This document shows, in pieces, positions 1-10,200 of a DNA stretch of 64,000 bases; within the stretch, counting starts at the first letter, position 1, and each line of letters starts with the position of its first letter. This stretch comes from an uncultured Clostridia bacterium. Lineage in GTDB: Bacteria; Bacillota; Clostridia; Christensenellales; UBA1242. A program made the position numbers and the translations under genes. The stretch spans positions 83,098-147,097 of the forward strand of contig CAMRSX010000002.1 of the NCBI GenBank assembly GCA_947053595.1. Direction: 5' to 3'. The notes beneath the pieces are model-generated. The model was not told where the DNA came from. It saw nothing but the letters and a program-made list of their open reading frames with translations, and made no database searches.

Positions 1-368
1 TCACAACTGGGATATTCATCATACGGGTCGTTGTAATATTCGCGTGGAAGGAGAATCCAGAAGCCCGAATCGACAAGGTGTGATAACTGCATTCTTTTTC
101 CATCATTAAGCTTGCTGTAATCATCCCCAAACATATCCTTCCAACTTTTCTTTATATCCCCAACCATCAGATAGTCCACTTTTCCGCTGAAAGTGTCAAA
201 CACCATCTTAGGAAAATCTCCAAGTTCAAATTCTTGCATTTTCTTAAAGGTTTCAGCATCATCAGGCGAGCCATGCAGAGTTCGATAAATCTTTTTCTCT
301 AAGCGTTGATATTCCTTATATTTTTTTGCAAGTTCCGGATATTCCTCAAATTTAAACTGCATTATCAT
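1..368 (-). CDS. Candidate immunity protein, copy 1 (3' end cut by window edge)
   Basis: This is the second of two tandem small genes behind the large toxin-like gene. Translating the minus strand gives about 122 residues starting MIMQFKFEEYPELAKKY and reaching ...DEYPSC at base 3, so only the last one or two codons are missing. By eye roughly two thirds of residues match copy 2, and the ends of both genes are nearly identical. The start is the ATG at 366-368, with an AGGA-type ribosome site upstream, matching copy 2. The protein is small, soluble and acidic with no signal peptide, as expected for a cytoplasmic immunity protein. I do not recognise the family. The immunity role is inferred from position and duplication only. 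Confidence 0.6.
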   Translation of the reverse strand, partial: MIMQFKFEEYPELAKKYKEYQRLEKKIYRTLHGSPDDAETFKKMQEFELGDFPKMVFDTFSGKVDYLMVGDIKKSWKDMFGDDYSKLNDGKRMQLSHLVDSGFWILLPREYYNDPYDEYPSC

Positions 369-396
369 TTTTATTTTTCCTTATTTTACTTTTTCA

Positions 397-771
397 TCAG
401 TTTTCACAACTGGGATATTCGTCATACGGGTCGTTGTAATATTCGCGTGGAAGGAGAACATAAAATCCTCCATCCACAATATTTGCCAATGTTTCTTTTT
501 GTTCATCAGTAAGCTTGCTATAATCATTACCGATTACTTCACTCCATGTTTTTTTTGTGTGTCCAACCATCACATATTCAATTTTTCCATTAAAGATGTC
601 AAACACCATTTTGGGAAAATCTCCGTGTTCAAACTCATGAATTTTTTTTAAAGTTTCAGCATCATCAGGTGAGCCATGCAATGTGCGATAAAGCTTTTTT
701 CTTAATTTTTCATACTCTTTGTATTTTTTAGCAATCTCTGGATATTCCTCAAATTTAAACTGCATTATCAT
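397..771 (-). CDS. Candidate immunity protein, copy 2
   Basis: This 124-residue acidic soluble protein is encoded directly after the toxin-like gene, with only 2 bases between the toxin stop (774) and this start. The ORF track extends it to 930, but that extension overlaps the toxin C-terminus. I use the ATG at 769-771, which has GGAGG at 781-785, 9 bases upstream. Residues include RTLHGSPDDAE and LPREYYNDPYDEYPSC, both shared with copy 1. No signal peptide or membrane segment is visible. A small cytoplasmic gene tightly coupled behind a toxin C-terminus is the standard layout for an immunity gene of a polymorphic toxin. The family is not recognised and binding to the toxin is inferred. Confidence 0.65.
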   Translation of the reverse strand: MIMQFKFEEYPEIAKKYKEYEKLRKKLYRTLHGSPDDAETLKKIHEFEHGDFPKMVFDIFNGKIEYVMVGHTKKTWSEVIGNDYSKLTDEQKETLANIVDGGFYVLLPREYYNDPYDEYPSCEN

Positions 772-773
772 TT

Positions 774-3700
774 TTATTTTCCTCCATTTAGCAAATAGTT
801 TTTTGTGTTGAAGAGGTCTTGTCGGAGTTTTGTAAAATCTCCATTGCACTCTCCAACCAAAAATTTGATTGCATCTTGCCCACCTGCGTGTGCAAGAGCG
901 TTGTGGTCTTTTGTTTTCACAAACAGGCAAGTGTGCATATCTTCCAATTCATCCCAAGTGTAGCCAAGTCCGCCAGATTTAACGCCCCTTCTAACCTCAG
1001 CGACATTATGATATCTCAATCTGTTGCGGGAAGGGTCATTATAGTCAATTTTAATTCCTTTATCTCTAAAGTATGCTTTTACATCATCTGGAATTGTATC
1101 TGGATGTTCATTCCATTGCTTTGCCATTTGTTCATCTGCATAGTCAAATGTTTTTTTGCGGTTGCCGGCAACAATTCCGCCCTTGATGAACACACTGCCC
1201 TCTGACATAACCTTTCTGTCAATATAGCCATTTTTGATTGGCATCAACTGCCCTGCGTTTTTGCCGTTTTTGATTAACACATAAGCTTCTTGTGTTGGGT
1301 CTTGCAGCAAATCTGCCTTTGTGAGTTTTCTGCTTGAGCCGTCAGGATTTCTTCCAACAATTTCATAGTTTTTGTTTTTATCGCTTGGCAGATGATATTT
1401 AATTCGATTTTGCATTCTGGCAAGTTCTTCTGGTGATGGACCAACTGTTGGACCCTTTGCCAAAAGATTTGTTTTGCCCCTATAGCCATTTTCGATTTTG
1501 TATTTTTGTGTGCCGTCTTTTGAAACAAGATATGCCTCTTGTTTTGGATTTTTAAGAAGGTCGGCTTTTGTGATTTTTTTGCCGTCTGCACCCTCATAAG
1601 ACCAGTTTTCGTTTTTGTCACTTGGAAGAGTGTGCTTAATTCGGCTTTTGGTTGCATTTTCTTCAATTTTTGCTGCGCGATGATTTTTTGCTGAGGTGAT
1701 TGCCGCATTGCCAAGCACCGCCATTCCGCTCATGAATGCGCCCATGCCAAGAGAAAGCAATGCTCCTTCAATGGACATTGGCTGTCCGGAAATTGCACAG
1801 CTGATTGCATAGCTCACAAAGCTGGTTATGGTGCCGGCAACAATGTCGCCAACAGCGCGGAACCATGCAAGTTTGCCGGCAATCTTTTCGGAGAATTTGC
1901 CAAGCAGTTCGCCGCCGCCATACATCAAAATGCTGGTTGCCATGCCAAGCCCAACGGACTTCATGCAATCTCGCAGTGATGGGGTTTCGCCGTTGGCAGC
2001 GCAAGTTATCATATATGAACATGTTCCGCCATAGAATGCCGACAGTGCCTGCGCGCCCGCTTTAATCAAGAATTTTTGGAAAACAGTTTTTCCAACAGAC
2101 GCAATTTTTGCAGCGCTGTTGAAATATGCGCCAAAGCCGCCTGTTATGGCACCCGTCAAGGCGCTCACTCCAACAGACTTCCAATCCACATTTGTGACAG
2201 CTTTTCCTGAAATTGTCACCTGTGTGAAAATGTCAATGGCAGCGCTTATCATTGCTCCTCCCGCAATGTCGCCCAGCCCCGGTGCAACAGCGCAAAGCAC
2301 AATGCCAGCAAACACAACTGCTGCCGCAGCAATGGCAATCATTATGCGTTCAAACAGGCTTGCTCTTGTGGAAGGTAAATCCAACACTTCCACTTGCCCG
2401 TCTTCGGTGATGAGGAAATATTGTGTTTTTTCGATGTTGGCTTCATACCACAGCAGCGTGTCTGCATCCACGCCCAAAAATTTTTCGTCTTGATTGTGCG
2501 ACATATATGAGTTTATTGCCGCTGCCGAAATGAAGTCTGCCTTTTCAACAAACACTTCCATGCCGTTTTGGTCTTGATTTGCCAAATAGCCTTGCAAGGT
2601 TTCCAGTGTCTGCTGGAAGGAAACATTGGAAGTTATGGAATAGGCATCAAACTTGTGCTCTTGCCCATAGTTTGGATAATGGCACACAGAGCCTGTGTCA
2701 TAGTTATACACTTTGCCATAAGCGTCCACATAGCAAGTTGGAGAATCTGGCATGCGTGTGCAAATGAGCGCGTGATTTGCAACATAATATGTGACATATT
2801 CTTCATAAGCAACATAGTGATTGACTCCCCACTTTTCGTCCAGCTTAAGCAAAAATTTGTTATATTCAAAATCTTCTTGATTTTCTTCCAAGCGCTCAAC
2901 AAAGATGTCTTTTTTGAGGTCTTCCTCTTGCAGCATATATTGCCCGTTGTATGCAATGAAGCCCGCGCCAAAATATTTCTCTTCGCCAACTTCAAAGCCT
3001 GTGGCATAGTGCGTGAAGCCAATGCCCTTGATGACTTTGTTTTCGCCAGAAATTGTGGCGGTGGCATCAAACACATCTTCATAGCCCATTTCCAGCAAGT
3101 CAACCATAACCAAAGAGTTTAGGAAGCTTTGTTTGTTGTTGAAGCCAAGCTCGTCAACATATTCTTCTGCAAGTGCATATTCGCTTGAGCGCACTTGCCA
3201 AGAAGCGTCCTCTTGCTGCGCCTGAAGCTGCAAAAGTTGTTGCTTTTCATTTTGCCGGTCAATCACGCGAGAGATGGTTTTTGTGAAAGCCTGCTCTTCT
3301 GCCAAGCCCTTTGATGCCATAAGCAGAATGCCTTGCGACAATGTCAACATGCAAAAGCACAAAACGGCAATGATGATTGGCACAATCACGCGGTCATAAA
3401 ACCCTTTTTTTGCACTGAGTTTAACTGCCTTTGCGCCCTTTATTTTTTGCGGCTGTGCATATTTTTGTCGGACATAAGTTTCAAGATTGTCCGCTGCGCC
3501 AAGGTTGCCACTTAAGTGAAGCTGAGTTTTGTATGCGCCCTCTGGTGCACTGAAAGCTTCCACGCAATAAGAGAATTTGTTGTTTTTGATGAAGCGCTTT
3601 AAGAATACAAACAAAAGCCCACCAAATGTGACAAGAAGCGCAAGATAAATCAAAAGCTTGGATGTTGTGGAGGCAAATCCGCCGTCTGCAATCACAAGGT

Positions 3701-6700
3701 TGGATTTCCCGCCAACAACGGCATCGTCTGCCACAGTTGCACTTTTCAGCCAGATTGCAGAAAGCTTGATGGCAGTTTGATTTTCTTCTGAAATCACATC
3801 CAAAAGGTCAATTTCGTCGGTGAAAATTTTTCCGCTGAGTTTGCTGCTTTCATACAGCCAGCCCTCAAACAAAAGGCCATCTTTGCTTTGCAGCTGTGGA
3901 AGCGAAATTTTGCCCGTTTTTGGGCAGCTGAGCACAGAGACAACATCTTTATCAACCAGTGTGATTTTCACCTCTGCCTCGGTGCCTTGCTGGATGTTGG
4001 TGATGTTGTCATTGCTTTTCCAAACGGCCTCAAGTGTCATGGATGCAACGTTTGGCACGTTGGCAATTTGTCCACGATAAAATCTGTAAGTGCCGTCGGC
4101 TTGTGTGAAGCGGAAGCCATAAAGTGAATATCCCTCTTTGGAAAGCTGTGGCAAAACTTGGCTGTCATCCACACTCTTGGTGTAGTGCGCAATTTCAGTG
4201 CCGTCCAAAATGGAAATTTCCACTTTTTCAAAGCTCCAAGCGGCAGTGAACGTGGTGTCGGAAGTTCCGTCAAACACAAATTCGCCTGCTGGCTTTATGT
4301 TGCCTTGTTCGTCTGCCCAGCCCAAAAATTTCAGGTTTTCGTCGTCAGACGAAAGCTGTGGCAGATTGATTATTTTGCCGGCATACACCTTTTCTTGGCT
4401 GAGAATTTCGCCGTTGTTTGAAAGTGTCAGATTGCAAATTTTGCTGGCATTGGTGATTCTGACAAACAGATTTGAGGTGTTGCCCAAGCGGTCTTGCAGC
4501 ACAATTTCATGCAAGCCCACTTCGTTGAGCATTGGCAGATTTTCCACTTCGTCCAGCTGGCAGATGATCTCTTGCCCATTTGCCTTTTTAAGTTTGATTA
4601 TGCCATATGGGTCAAGCTGATTGAAAGCTTCTTCAAAAATTATGCTGTTGGCACAAATGGTGGTGTTGTTGTCCATTTGGTTGAAGGTTTTTGTGGCAGA
4701 GGTGCCATCCAAAAGCACGGTCAGTTCAAGTGAAGTGGTGACATCACCCTTGCGGATGTAAACTGCTGAAAAAGTTGTTGTGCCAAACGCGTTGATTTCT
4801 GTGATGTTGTATTTGCCTGTTGGAGCTGATTTCATTTCCAAAAATTCTTGAATGGAAACGCCAAAAGGCACGCTGTATTTCATCGAGCCATCCTCTTTTT
4901 CAACGCACACGCCTTGCCCTGCAGATTCAAACTCTGCAACCTTAAGAAAATATAAATCTCTTGTTTCTTCGCTCACCTTTTTGAATACGCCGTCCTCTTC
5001 TTCAAGATAAGCAAGTTTTTGGCTGTTTAAAAACATTTCGCCAGCCGTCATGTCCAAAGTTGCATCAGCGTCGGCAAAAATGAGAACATCCTTTTCAAAA
5101 TTTCTGTTTGTGATGTTGACAAATTCTTCGACATCTTCGGCTTTGGCAGTTTTGGAGGCTTCTTCATCTTCAGCGTTGTCTGTTGGCAGAATTATGCTTG
5201 TTTTAAGCGTGAGGAAAGTGTCAGGATTGTTTGCGTCAAAATATCTTTTTTCCACCATGTTTTTTGCTTTTTGATGCAAAACGCTTAGCATTGCAATTTC
5301 TGAAGTGTAAGTTTTTCCGTCAAACACAAAACCATTCTCAAATTTTGTGACTGTGCTGACAAGATGCTTGCAAGCAAACTCGAAGGCAGCGTTTTCATTT
5401 AAAAACACCACCAAAAGCTTGCCTTTGCCTGCGGTTGGAATTTTGGCAACATAGTGCAAACTGGCAAAATCTCTGGTTGCCACCATGGTTTGCAAAGTTT
5501 CAAGGTTGGCAGAAGGTGCAAAGCCAGTGTCTCTCACCTCAAACTTGCTGACAAACACAAAATTGTCGCCTGTGGCTGTGCCAAGAAAATATTCTTCGTT
5601 GTTGGCAAAAATGGCAACATATTTTCCGCTTTCAAAGTTGCTGAAACTCCAATTTTTGTCGGTGGCAGTTTTTTGGGCAATCAAAGTGCCGTTTGGTAAA
5701 ACAGAGGCGCTGTATTTTTGCTGATGTTCATCCCATTCGCCTTCCACCTTAAAAACCTTTCCCACAAGTGGAGCATGCAGGATGCTTGAGTTTTTGTTTT
5801 CGTCCAGTGTCCTGATTTTTGTTTGACCTTTCACATAAACGGGATAGATGGAATTTGGGTCAAACACGCGCTGGCTGTCCTCGTCCACAAGGTTGCCGCC
5901 AAAATATATTTCTTTGTTTCTTTCTTTTCCGCTTTCGTGAATGTAAACGGTTTTGTTTCTCACCATGCCAAGCTTGGTTTTGATTTTGAAGTCATATCTG
6001 CCCGGTGTGTAAAACACATCGCCGTCCTTGGCAATTTTGCTGTTGGTGCTGCCATTTTGGGTGTATGAAATTTCATAGTTCTCGCCCATTGTGTCCAAAC
6101 GGAAGCCGTCAACAGAGCCCTGATTGTTGCTGATTGCGCCAGTTTTTCTTTCGGTGTCGGTGGCCTCGTCTGGCTGTTGAGTTTGTTCTTCGTCATCAGC
6201 GTTTGTGGCTTGAAAATAAAGATTTTGAAAAATTATTTCACCGCTTGAGTTGCAAAGATAGAATGTGGTTTGCTCCACAACATTTTTGTAAGAATATGTT
6301 TTGCCCTTAAACCATTTCCAGCCCTCATAGTGCCTGATTTCATAAGCAACGGTGATTTTGATGTAAACGCCTTTTTGCAAGTCTTCGCCAAGAGGAGTGT
6401 AAACTGTGAAAGGTGTGGTGTGGTTGTTTGGATTGAATTGATTGAAAAAGTCAACCGTGTGCAAGCCTTCCGCCATGGCGTTGTCTTTTGCGTAAGAGTT
6501 AACTCTCTTCCAATCCGCTTTGGATGTTGGCAAACTTTTGTCTTCTGTTGGAACAAACTTTTGCACAATCACCGCGCCATATCCCACGCAGCCAACAGAG
6601 GACATTCCATCAATGGAGCCCTCCCAGCCATCATCACTGATTGACCAATATTTGCTGCTTGCGTTGGACAAAGTTTTGTTGTCATTGAAAGAATAGTTAT

Positions 6701-7208
6701 ATTTCAGTGCAATGCCAACTTTTCTGTGCCCTGCAACAATTGGATTGCCGTTTTCGTCTTTTTTCAGCTCGCCTTGAGAGTTGTATGCCAGCACATCCTC
6801 GCCGCTTCCGGCAATATAGCCATAAGAATCATAGCCATTGATTTTTGCTTGGCTTTGCAAAACTTCGCCGCCCTCTCCATAGGTTTGAATGAAAAAGTTT
6901 GCAAAAGGCGCACTGGTGCCGTCTGCTTTTGAAAACACAAAACCATATGAAGAGGCTTTGCTTGTGTCATAGCCAACATTGTCCTTCATCACATAGCCCA
7001 CAGTGGCAAGGTTGGCACTTTTGTCTTTGCTGACAATCAACCCGTCTGTGTTTGTGCCCGGAAGGTCGGTTATGCTTTGAGATGCCACAGCATCTGCTTG
7101 GGCAGAAAATTTGGCTGTGGGCTGAACGCACAAAAACAGCCCGCCAAAGCCAAAGGTGATGCAAAGGCAAATCAGCAGCGCAAAAATTTTGTTTGAAAGC
7201 TTTGTCAT
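774..7208 (-). CDS. Giant exported multi-domain protein with C-terminal HNH/WHH-like nuclease toxin domain
   Basis: 2144 residues. In order: signal peptide (about 1-40); long beta-rich exported region; three InlB-like repeats with F-x-GW or GF motifs (about 930-1135); membrane segments near 1189 and 1279; unknown domain (about 1300-1615); long Gly/Ala-rich hydrophobic stretch (about 1625-1825) typical of pretoxin regions; two copies of an approximately 55-residue linker repeat sharing LPSDKN and LTKADLL-type motifs (about 1855-1993); and a terminal domain. The terminal domain has GYTWDELED, then DHNALAHAGG, spaced exactly like the W-HH...HN...H-x-GG signature of WHH-type HNH/Endo VII toxins, but with D and E where HH is expected. 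The start is the ATG at 7206-7208 behind GAGGAGG; the upstream GTG is too close to that site. The gene starts within a few bases of the preceding stop. The toxin role is inferred. Confidence 0.75.
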   Translation of the reverse strand: MTKLSNKIFALLICLCITFGFGGLFLCVQPTAKFSAQADAVASQSITDLPGTNTDGLIVSKDKSANLATVGYVMKDNVGYDTSKASSYGFVFSKADGTSAPFANFFIQTYGEGGEVLQSQAKINGYDSYGYIAGSGEDVLAYNSQGELKKDENGNPIVAGHRKVGIALKYNYSFNDNKTLSNASSKYWSISDDGWEGSIDGMSSVGCVGYGAVIVQKFVPTEDKSLPTSKADWKRVNSYAKDNAMAEGLHTVDFFNQFNPNNHTTPFTVYTPLGEDLQKGVYIKITVAYEIRHYEGWKWFKGKTYSYKNVVEQTTFYLCNSSGEIIFQNLYFQATNADDEEQTQQPDEATDTERKTGAISNNQGSVDGFRLDTMGENYEISYTQNGSTNSKIAKDGDVFYTPGRYDFKIKTKLGMVRNKTVYIHESGKERNKEIYFGGNLVDEDSQRVFDPNSIYPVYVKGQTKIRTLDENKNSSILHAPLVGKVFKVEGEWDEHQQKYSASVLPNGTLIAQKTATDKNWSFSNFESGKYVAIFANNEEYFLGTATGDNFVFVSKFEVRDTGFAPSANLETLQTMVATRDFASLHYVAKIPTAGKGKLLVVFLNENAAFEFACKHLVSTVTKFENGFVFDGKTYTSEIAMLSVLHQKAKNMVEKRYFDANNPDTFLTLKTSIILPTDNAEDEEASKTAKAEDVEEFVNITNRNFEKDVLIFADADATLDMTAGEMFLNSQKLAYLEEEDGVFKKVSEETRDLYFLKVAEFESAGQGVCVEKEDGSMKYSVPFGVSIQEFLEMKSAPTGKYNITEINAFGTTTFSAVYIRKGDVTTSLELTVLLDGTSATKTFNQMDNNTTICANSIIFEEAFNQLDPYGIIKLKKANGQEIICQLDEVENLPMLNEVGLHEIVLQDRLGNTSNLFVRITNASKICNLTLSNNGEILSQEKVYAGKIINLPQLSSDDENLKFLGWADEQGNIKPAGEFVFDGTSDTTFTAAWSFEKVEISILDGTEIAHYTKSVDDSQVLPQLSKEGYSLYGFRFTQADGTYRFYRGQIANVPNVASMTLEAVWKSNDNITNIQQGTEAEVKITLVDKDVVSVLSCPKTGKISLPQLQSKDGLLFEGWLYESSKLSGKIFTDEIDLLDVISEENQTAIKLSAIWLKSATVADDAVVGGKSNLVIADGGFASTTSKLLIYLALLVTFGGLLFVFLKRFIKNNKFSYCVEAFSAPEGAYKTQLHLSGNLGAADNLETYVRQKYAQPQKIKGAKAVKLSAKKGFYDRVIVPIIIAVLCFCMLTLSQGILLMASKGLAEEQAFTKTISRVIDRQNEKQQLLQLQAQQEDASWQVRSSEYALAEEYVDELGFNNKQSFLNSLVMVDLLEMGYEDVFDATATISGENKVIKGIGFTHYATGFEVGEEKYFGAGFIAYNGQYMLQEEDLKKDIFVERLEENQEDFEYNKFLLKLDEKWGVNHYVAYEEYVTYYVANHALICTRMPDSPTCYVDAYGKVYNYDTGSVCHYPNYGQEHKFDAYSITSNVSFQQTLETLQGYLANQDQNGMEVFVEKADFISAAAINSYMSHNQDEKFLGVDADTLLWYEANIEKTQYFLITEDGQVEVLDLPSTRASLFERIMIAIAAAAVVFAGIVLCAVAPGLGDIAGGAMISAAIDIFTQVTISGKAVTNVDWKSVGVSALTGAITGGFGAYFNSAAKIASVGKTVFQKFLIKAGAQALSAFYGGTCSYMITCAANGETPSLRDCMKSVGLGMATSILMYGGGELLGKFSEKIAGKLAWFRAVGDIVAGTITSFVSYAISCAISGQPMSIEGALLSLGMGAFMSGMAVLGNAAITSAKNHRAAKIEENATKSRIKHTLPSDKNENWSYEGADGKKITKADLLKNPKQEAYLVSKDGTQKYKIENGYRGKTNLLAKGPTVGPSPEELARMQNRIKYHLPSDKNKNYEIVGRNPDGSSRKLTKADLLQDPTQEAYVLIKNGKNAGQLMPIKNGYIDRKVMSEGSVFIKGGIVAGNRKKTFDYADEQMAKQWNEHPDTIPDDVKAYFRDKGIKIDYNDPSRNRLRYHNVAEVRRGVKSGGLGYTWDELEDMHTCLFVKTKDHNALAHAGGQDAIKFLVGECNGDFTKLRQDLFNTKNYLLNGGK

Positions 7209-7210
7209 GT

Positions 7211-10200
7211 TCACACCTCCTCAAACAGAATGGAAGAATATTTTTCAATCAGCCGCAAAATTTCTTGCATGGTTGTGCTGCCTTTTGCAAGGGCAATCTT
7301 AAGATAAGCCCCGCCAAACAAATCAAAAATTTCTGGTGGCACCTGTGCAAAATCTTCATAGGTGAAAAGCCCATATTTCTCAATGTCAGCCAGCATCTTT
7401 TCTTCATCAATTTTCATGGTTTCTTTGTCAACCTCAAAGATGTTGACAAACGCCTGAGTTTCTGAAGGCATCGACAAAAATCCATTCACATAAAGGCTTA
7501 AATAAGACGCCGTAACAGGGCTCCAAGCCGTGGTTGTCAGGCGGATGTTCTCCGCCTTCACAAGCCTGACATTGGTGTTTTGCATTCCGCTGGCTGTCAA
7601 ACTTGCCTTGTTAAACAAGTGTCCAACAAACTGTTCAAAATTGTGTTTTGTGATGTAAACAAATTTGTTTTCAGAGACATCCCAAAAACCATGTTCGTCA
7701 ATCATGTCCACAGTGGAGCCATCCTCAAAGGTTAAACGCGTGACAACATATTCCGCCTCTTCATGCACATCCACAAACAAGATGTCTGCGCTGTCAAATG
7801 CGCCTGTTTCAAAGTTCCAAACCAGCAGTTTGTCTGTCATTTCAAGCTGTTCAACTTTCTTCTGGCTGCCGTCTGCCAGTGTGACAAGTGTGCCAGACGC
7901 CACGCAAGTTGGAGATTTTTCATACACAATATAAACATTCACCGTTGCGCCGTTTGTGGAAGACAAATTGCCCGGTTTCCACGTATTACTTGCGCCGCAA
8001 TATTCGTTGGAAGCGCTGCCCACGCACCAGCGTAAAACTTGCCATTTGTCTATGGTTGGAGCAGTGAGAGTGTAATCTTGGTCATAAGAATAATTTGTTG
8101 TTCCTCTATGGGTTGTGGCATCATTTGCAACTGTGTATGTGGCAACTTTATAAGTGATTGCGCGCCACTTTCCATACACCTTTTCATTTCTGCCAGCAAG
8201 GTCGGTTTGCAAACTTCCGTTTTTGTCATAAAAAGTTTTTTCAATATTTCCTTCTTTAAAATAGAAGCCATCAAAAATATATCCCGTTTTTTGCGCATCC
8301 ACTTTGCTTACACTGCCCGCAATGTTGACAATGCTTGAAAAGTTTCCGCCGTTCTCCACAACTTGTGTGTTGATTGGCAGCAAAAGCGTGCAGCAAAAGT
8401 TTGGATGCCCCGCAATTTTTTGTCCGTTATATTTTTCTTCTGTTGAAATTTTAAGTGTTTGTGTGGCAGAAGCATTTGCTGCCGTCACTGTCACAATGCC
8501 GTCAGAAATGGAAATCCCGCCTTCTGAAGAACCCGCTTCAAAATCCAACAAGCCAAAGGTGTAAGTTGCATTGTTGTCAAAGCCTTGCCCAGCCACAAGG
8601 TTGCTTCTTAAGTTGGTGCCATTTGCCATAAGCTTAAAGCCGTCCGCAAACTTCACTTGCCCTTGCAGTGGACGGAACACGCCAATTTTTGGCAGTACAA
8701 TTTCATATTGCTCTTCTCCGTCACGGATGATGGCTTTGGCTTCAACAAAACTTCTTCCGCTTGCGGTTTGCTTAACGCAAATTTTTCCGCCAGCAGAAGC
8801 GTTTGCGTCCACATTATCTCCCAAAAATTCCAAGCCAGCAAAGCTAAGTCCAAAATCTTGCAGCGCCATGCCGCCAAACATAATTTCCACGTTGGCAGAA
8901 CGGCCAACAAAAATTTGAGGATTGTTTTTGTCCAACTTTACGCCAGCGCTGTCTTTGTCAAGCAAGATATTAAATTTTCCAGCTTCCAAAATGCCAAATT
9001 TGGAAACCACCTGAGAGTGCTGTGAAAACATCTTGTCAACCACAAACTCAAAGGTGCTTTCCTTTTTAAGTCTGTCATTGGTGCAAACTTTCACCCAAAC
9101 CTTGGTGCCTGCACTTGTGTTTTGCTTCACCTTTATGGTGCCAGAGGTTTGCGAAACCTCTTCAATGTGCTGCCTGTCAAAATCCACAACCTTCCAAGAC
9201 ACATCGTCTGCGTTTTTGGAATGTGTGACAGAAAATGTTTCAAATTTTCCTCTTGAAAGTGGCTGTGCAGAAAGTGTGAGCTCTTCGTTTGGAATGTAAA
9301 CCTCCAAAGCCACTTGCGCAATGATGCCGTCTTGAACAGCCTTCAGCACAATTTCCCTGTCAATCAAGCATTGCGAAAGATTTTTCTTCACCAAAAAACT
9401 CTTTTCAATTTGGTCGCCATTTTGGAAAGTTCCTTCAATGTTTTCTGCGCCCTTAACAATGCTTATGATTGCGTTGTTTTGGCTGGCGGTTGGGCTGGTG
9501 GCAGTGAAAAGGTTGACGCATTCTCCGCTTTGAATGCTGCTTATTGGATTGGTGTTGTCCGCAGTCAGCACAAGCGTTTTTGTTGGTTTGTAAATTTCAA
9601 AAGCCACTGTGTTGGAAACAACACCGTCTTTGGTTGTTGCCTGAATTTCCAGCATCAGTTTGCCAGCTGGAAGAGCGTCTTTCACAACAAGCTGCTCATC
9701 CACAAGGCTTGCATAAGCGTTGTCAAGCAGCGAATATGTCACCTCTTTGTTGGTGCAGTTGTGTGGCAAAAGTTGTGCTTGCAAAAGGTTGGAAAGTTTG
9801 TATGTTGTGCCTTCTTGCACATTTTCTTGCAAAGCAGTCAAGTGCAAACTTGTGGCAGGAACATACACCCCAATTTCCACATCTTGCTTCAAAGTGATTC
9901 CGTTTTGATTGGACAAAACACTCACCACAAACGAAGGATTTTCCATTTCAATTTCACTTGCCTTGGCAATTTTCACGCTGTGTCCTTCCACCTGTGCAAG
10001 CAGTGGATTGCTTACCTTCAAACTGAAGTTTTTGTTGCAATCAGAAACATTGAAAGGTGTTGGAAAAATCACATCAAAATCCAGCACTGTTTCTGGAAGA
10101 TATAAGCCATCTTTGTTTGGTTTTGTTTGTCTGGCAATCAGCATGCTGGTGGCATAAACTGGAACAACCGTCACCTCTTGTGTGTATGAGTTGTTGCCCA

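Noticed and set aside
397-930. 177-residue version of the immunity candidate
   Set aside because: The first 53 residues lie inside the toxin C-terminus and lack an SD; the ATG at 769-771 with GGAGG matches the paralogue.
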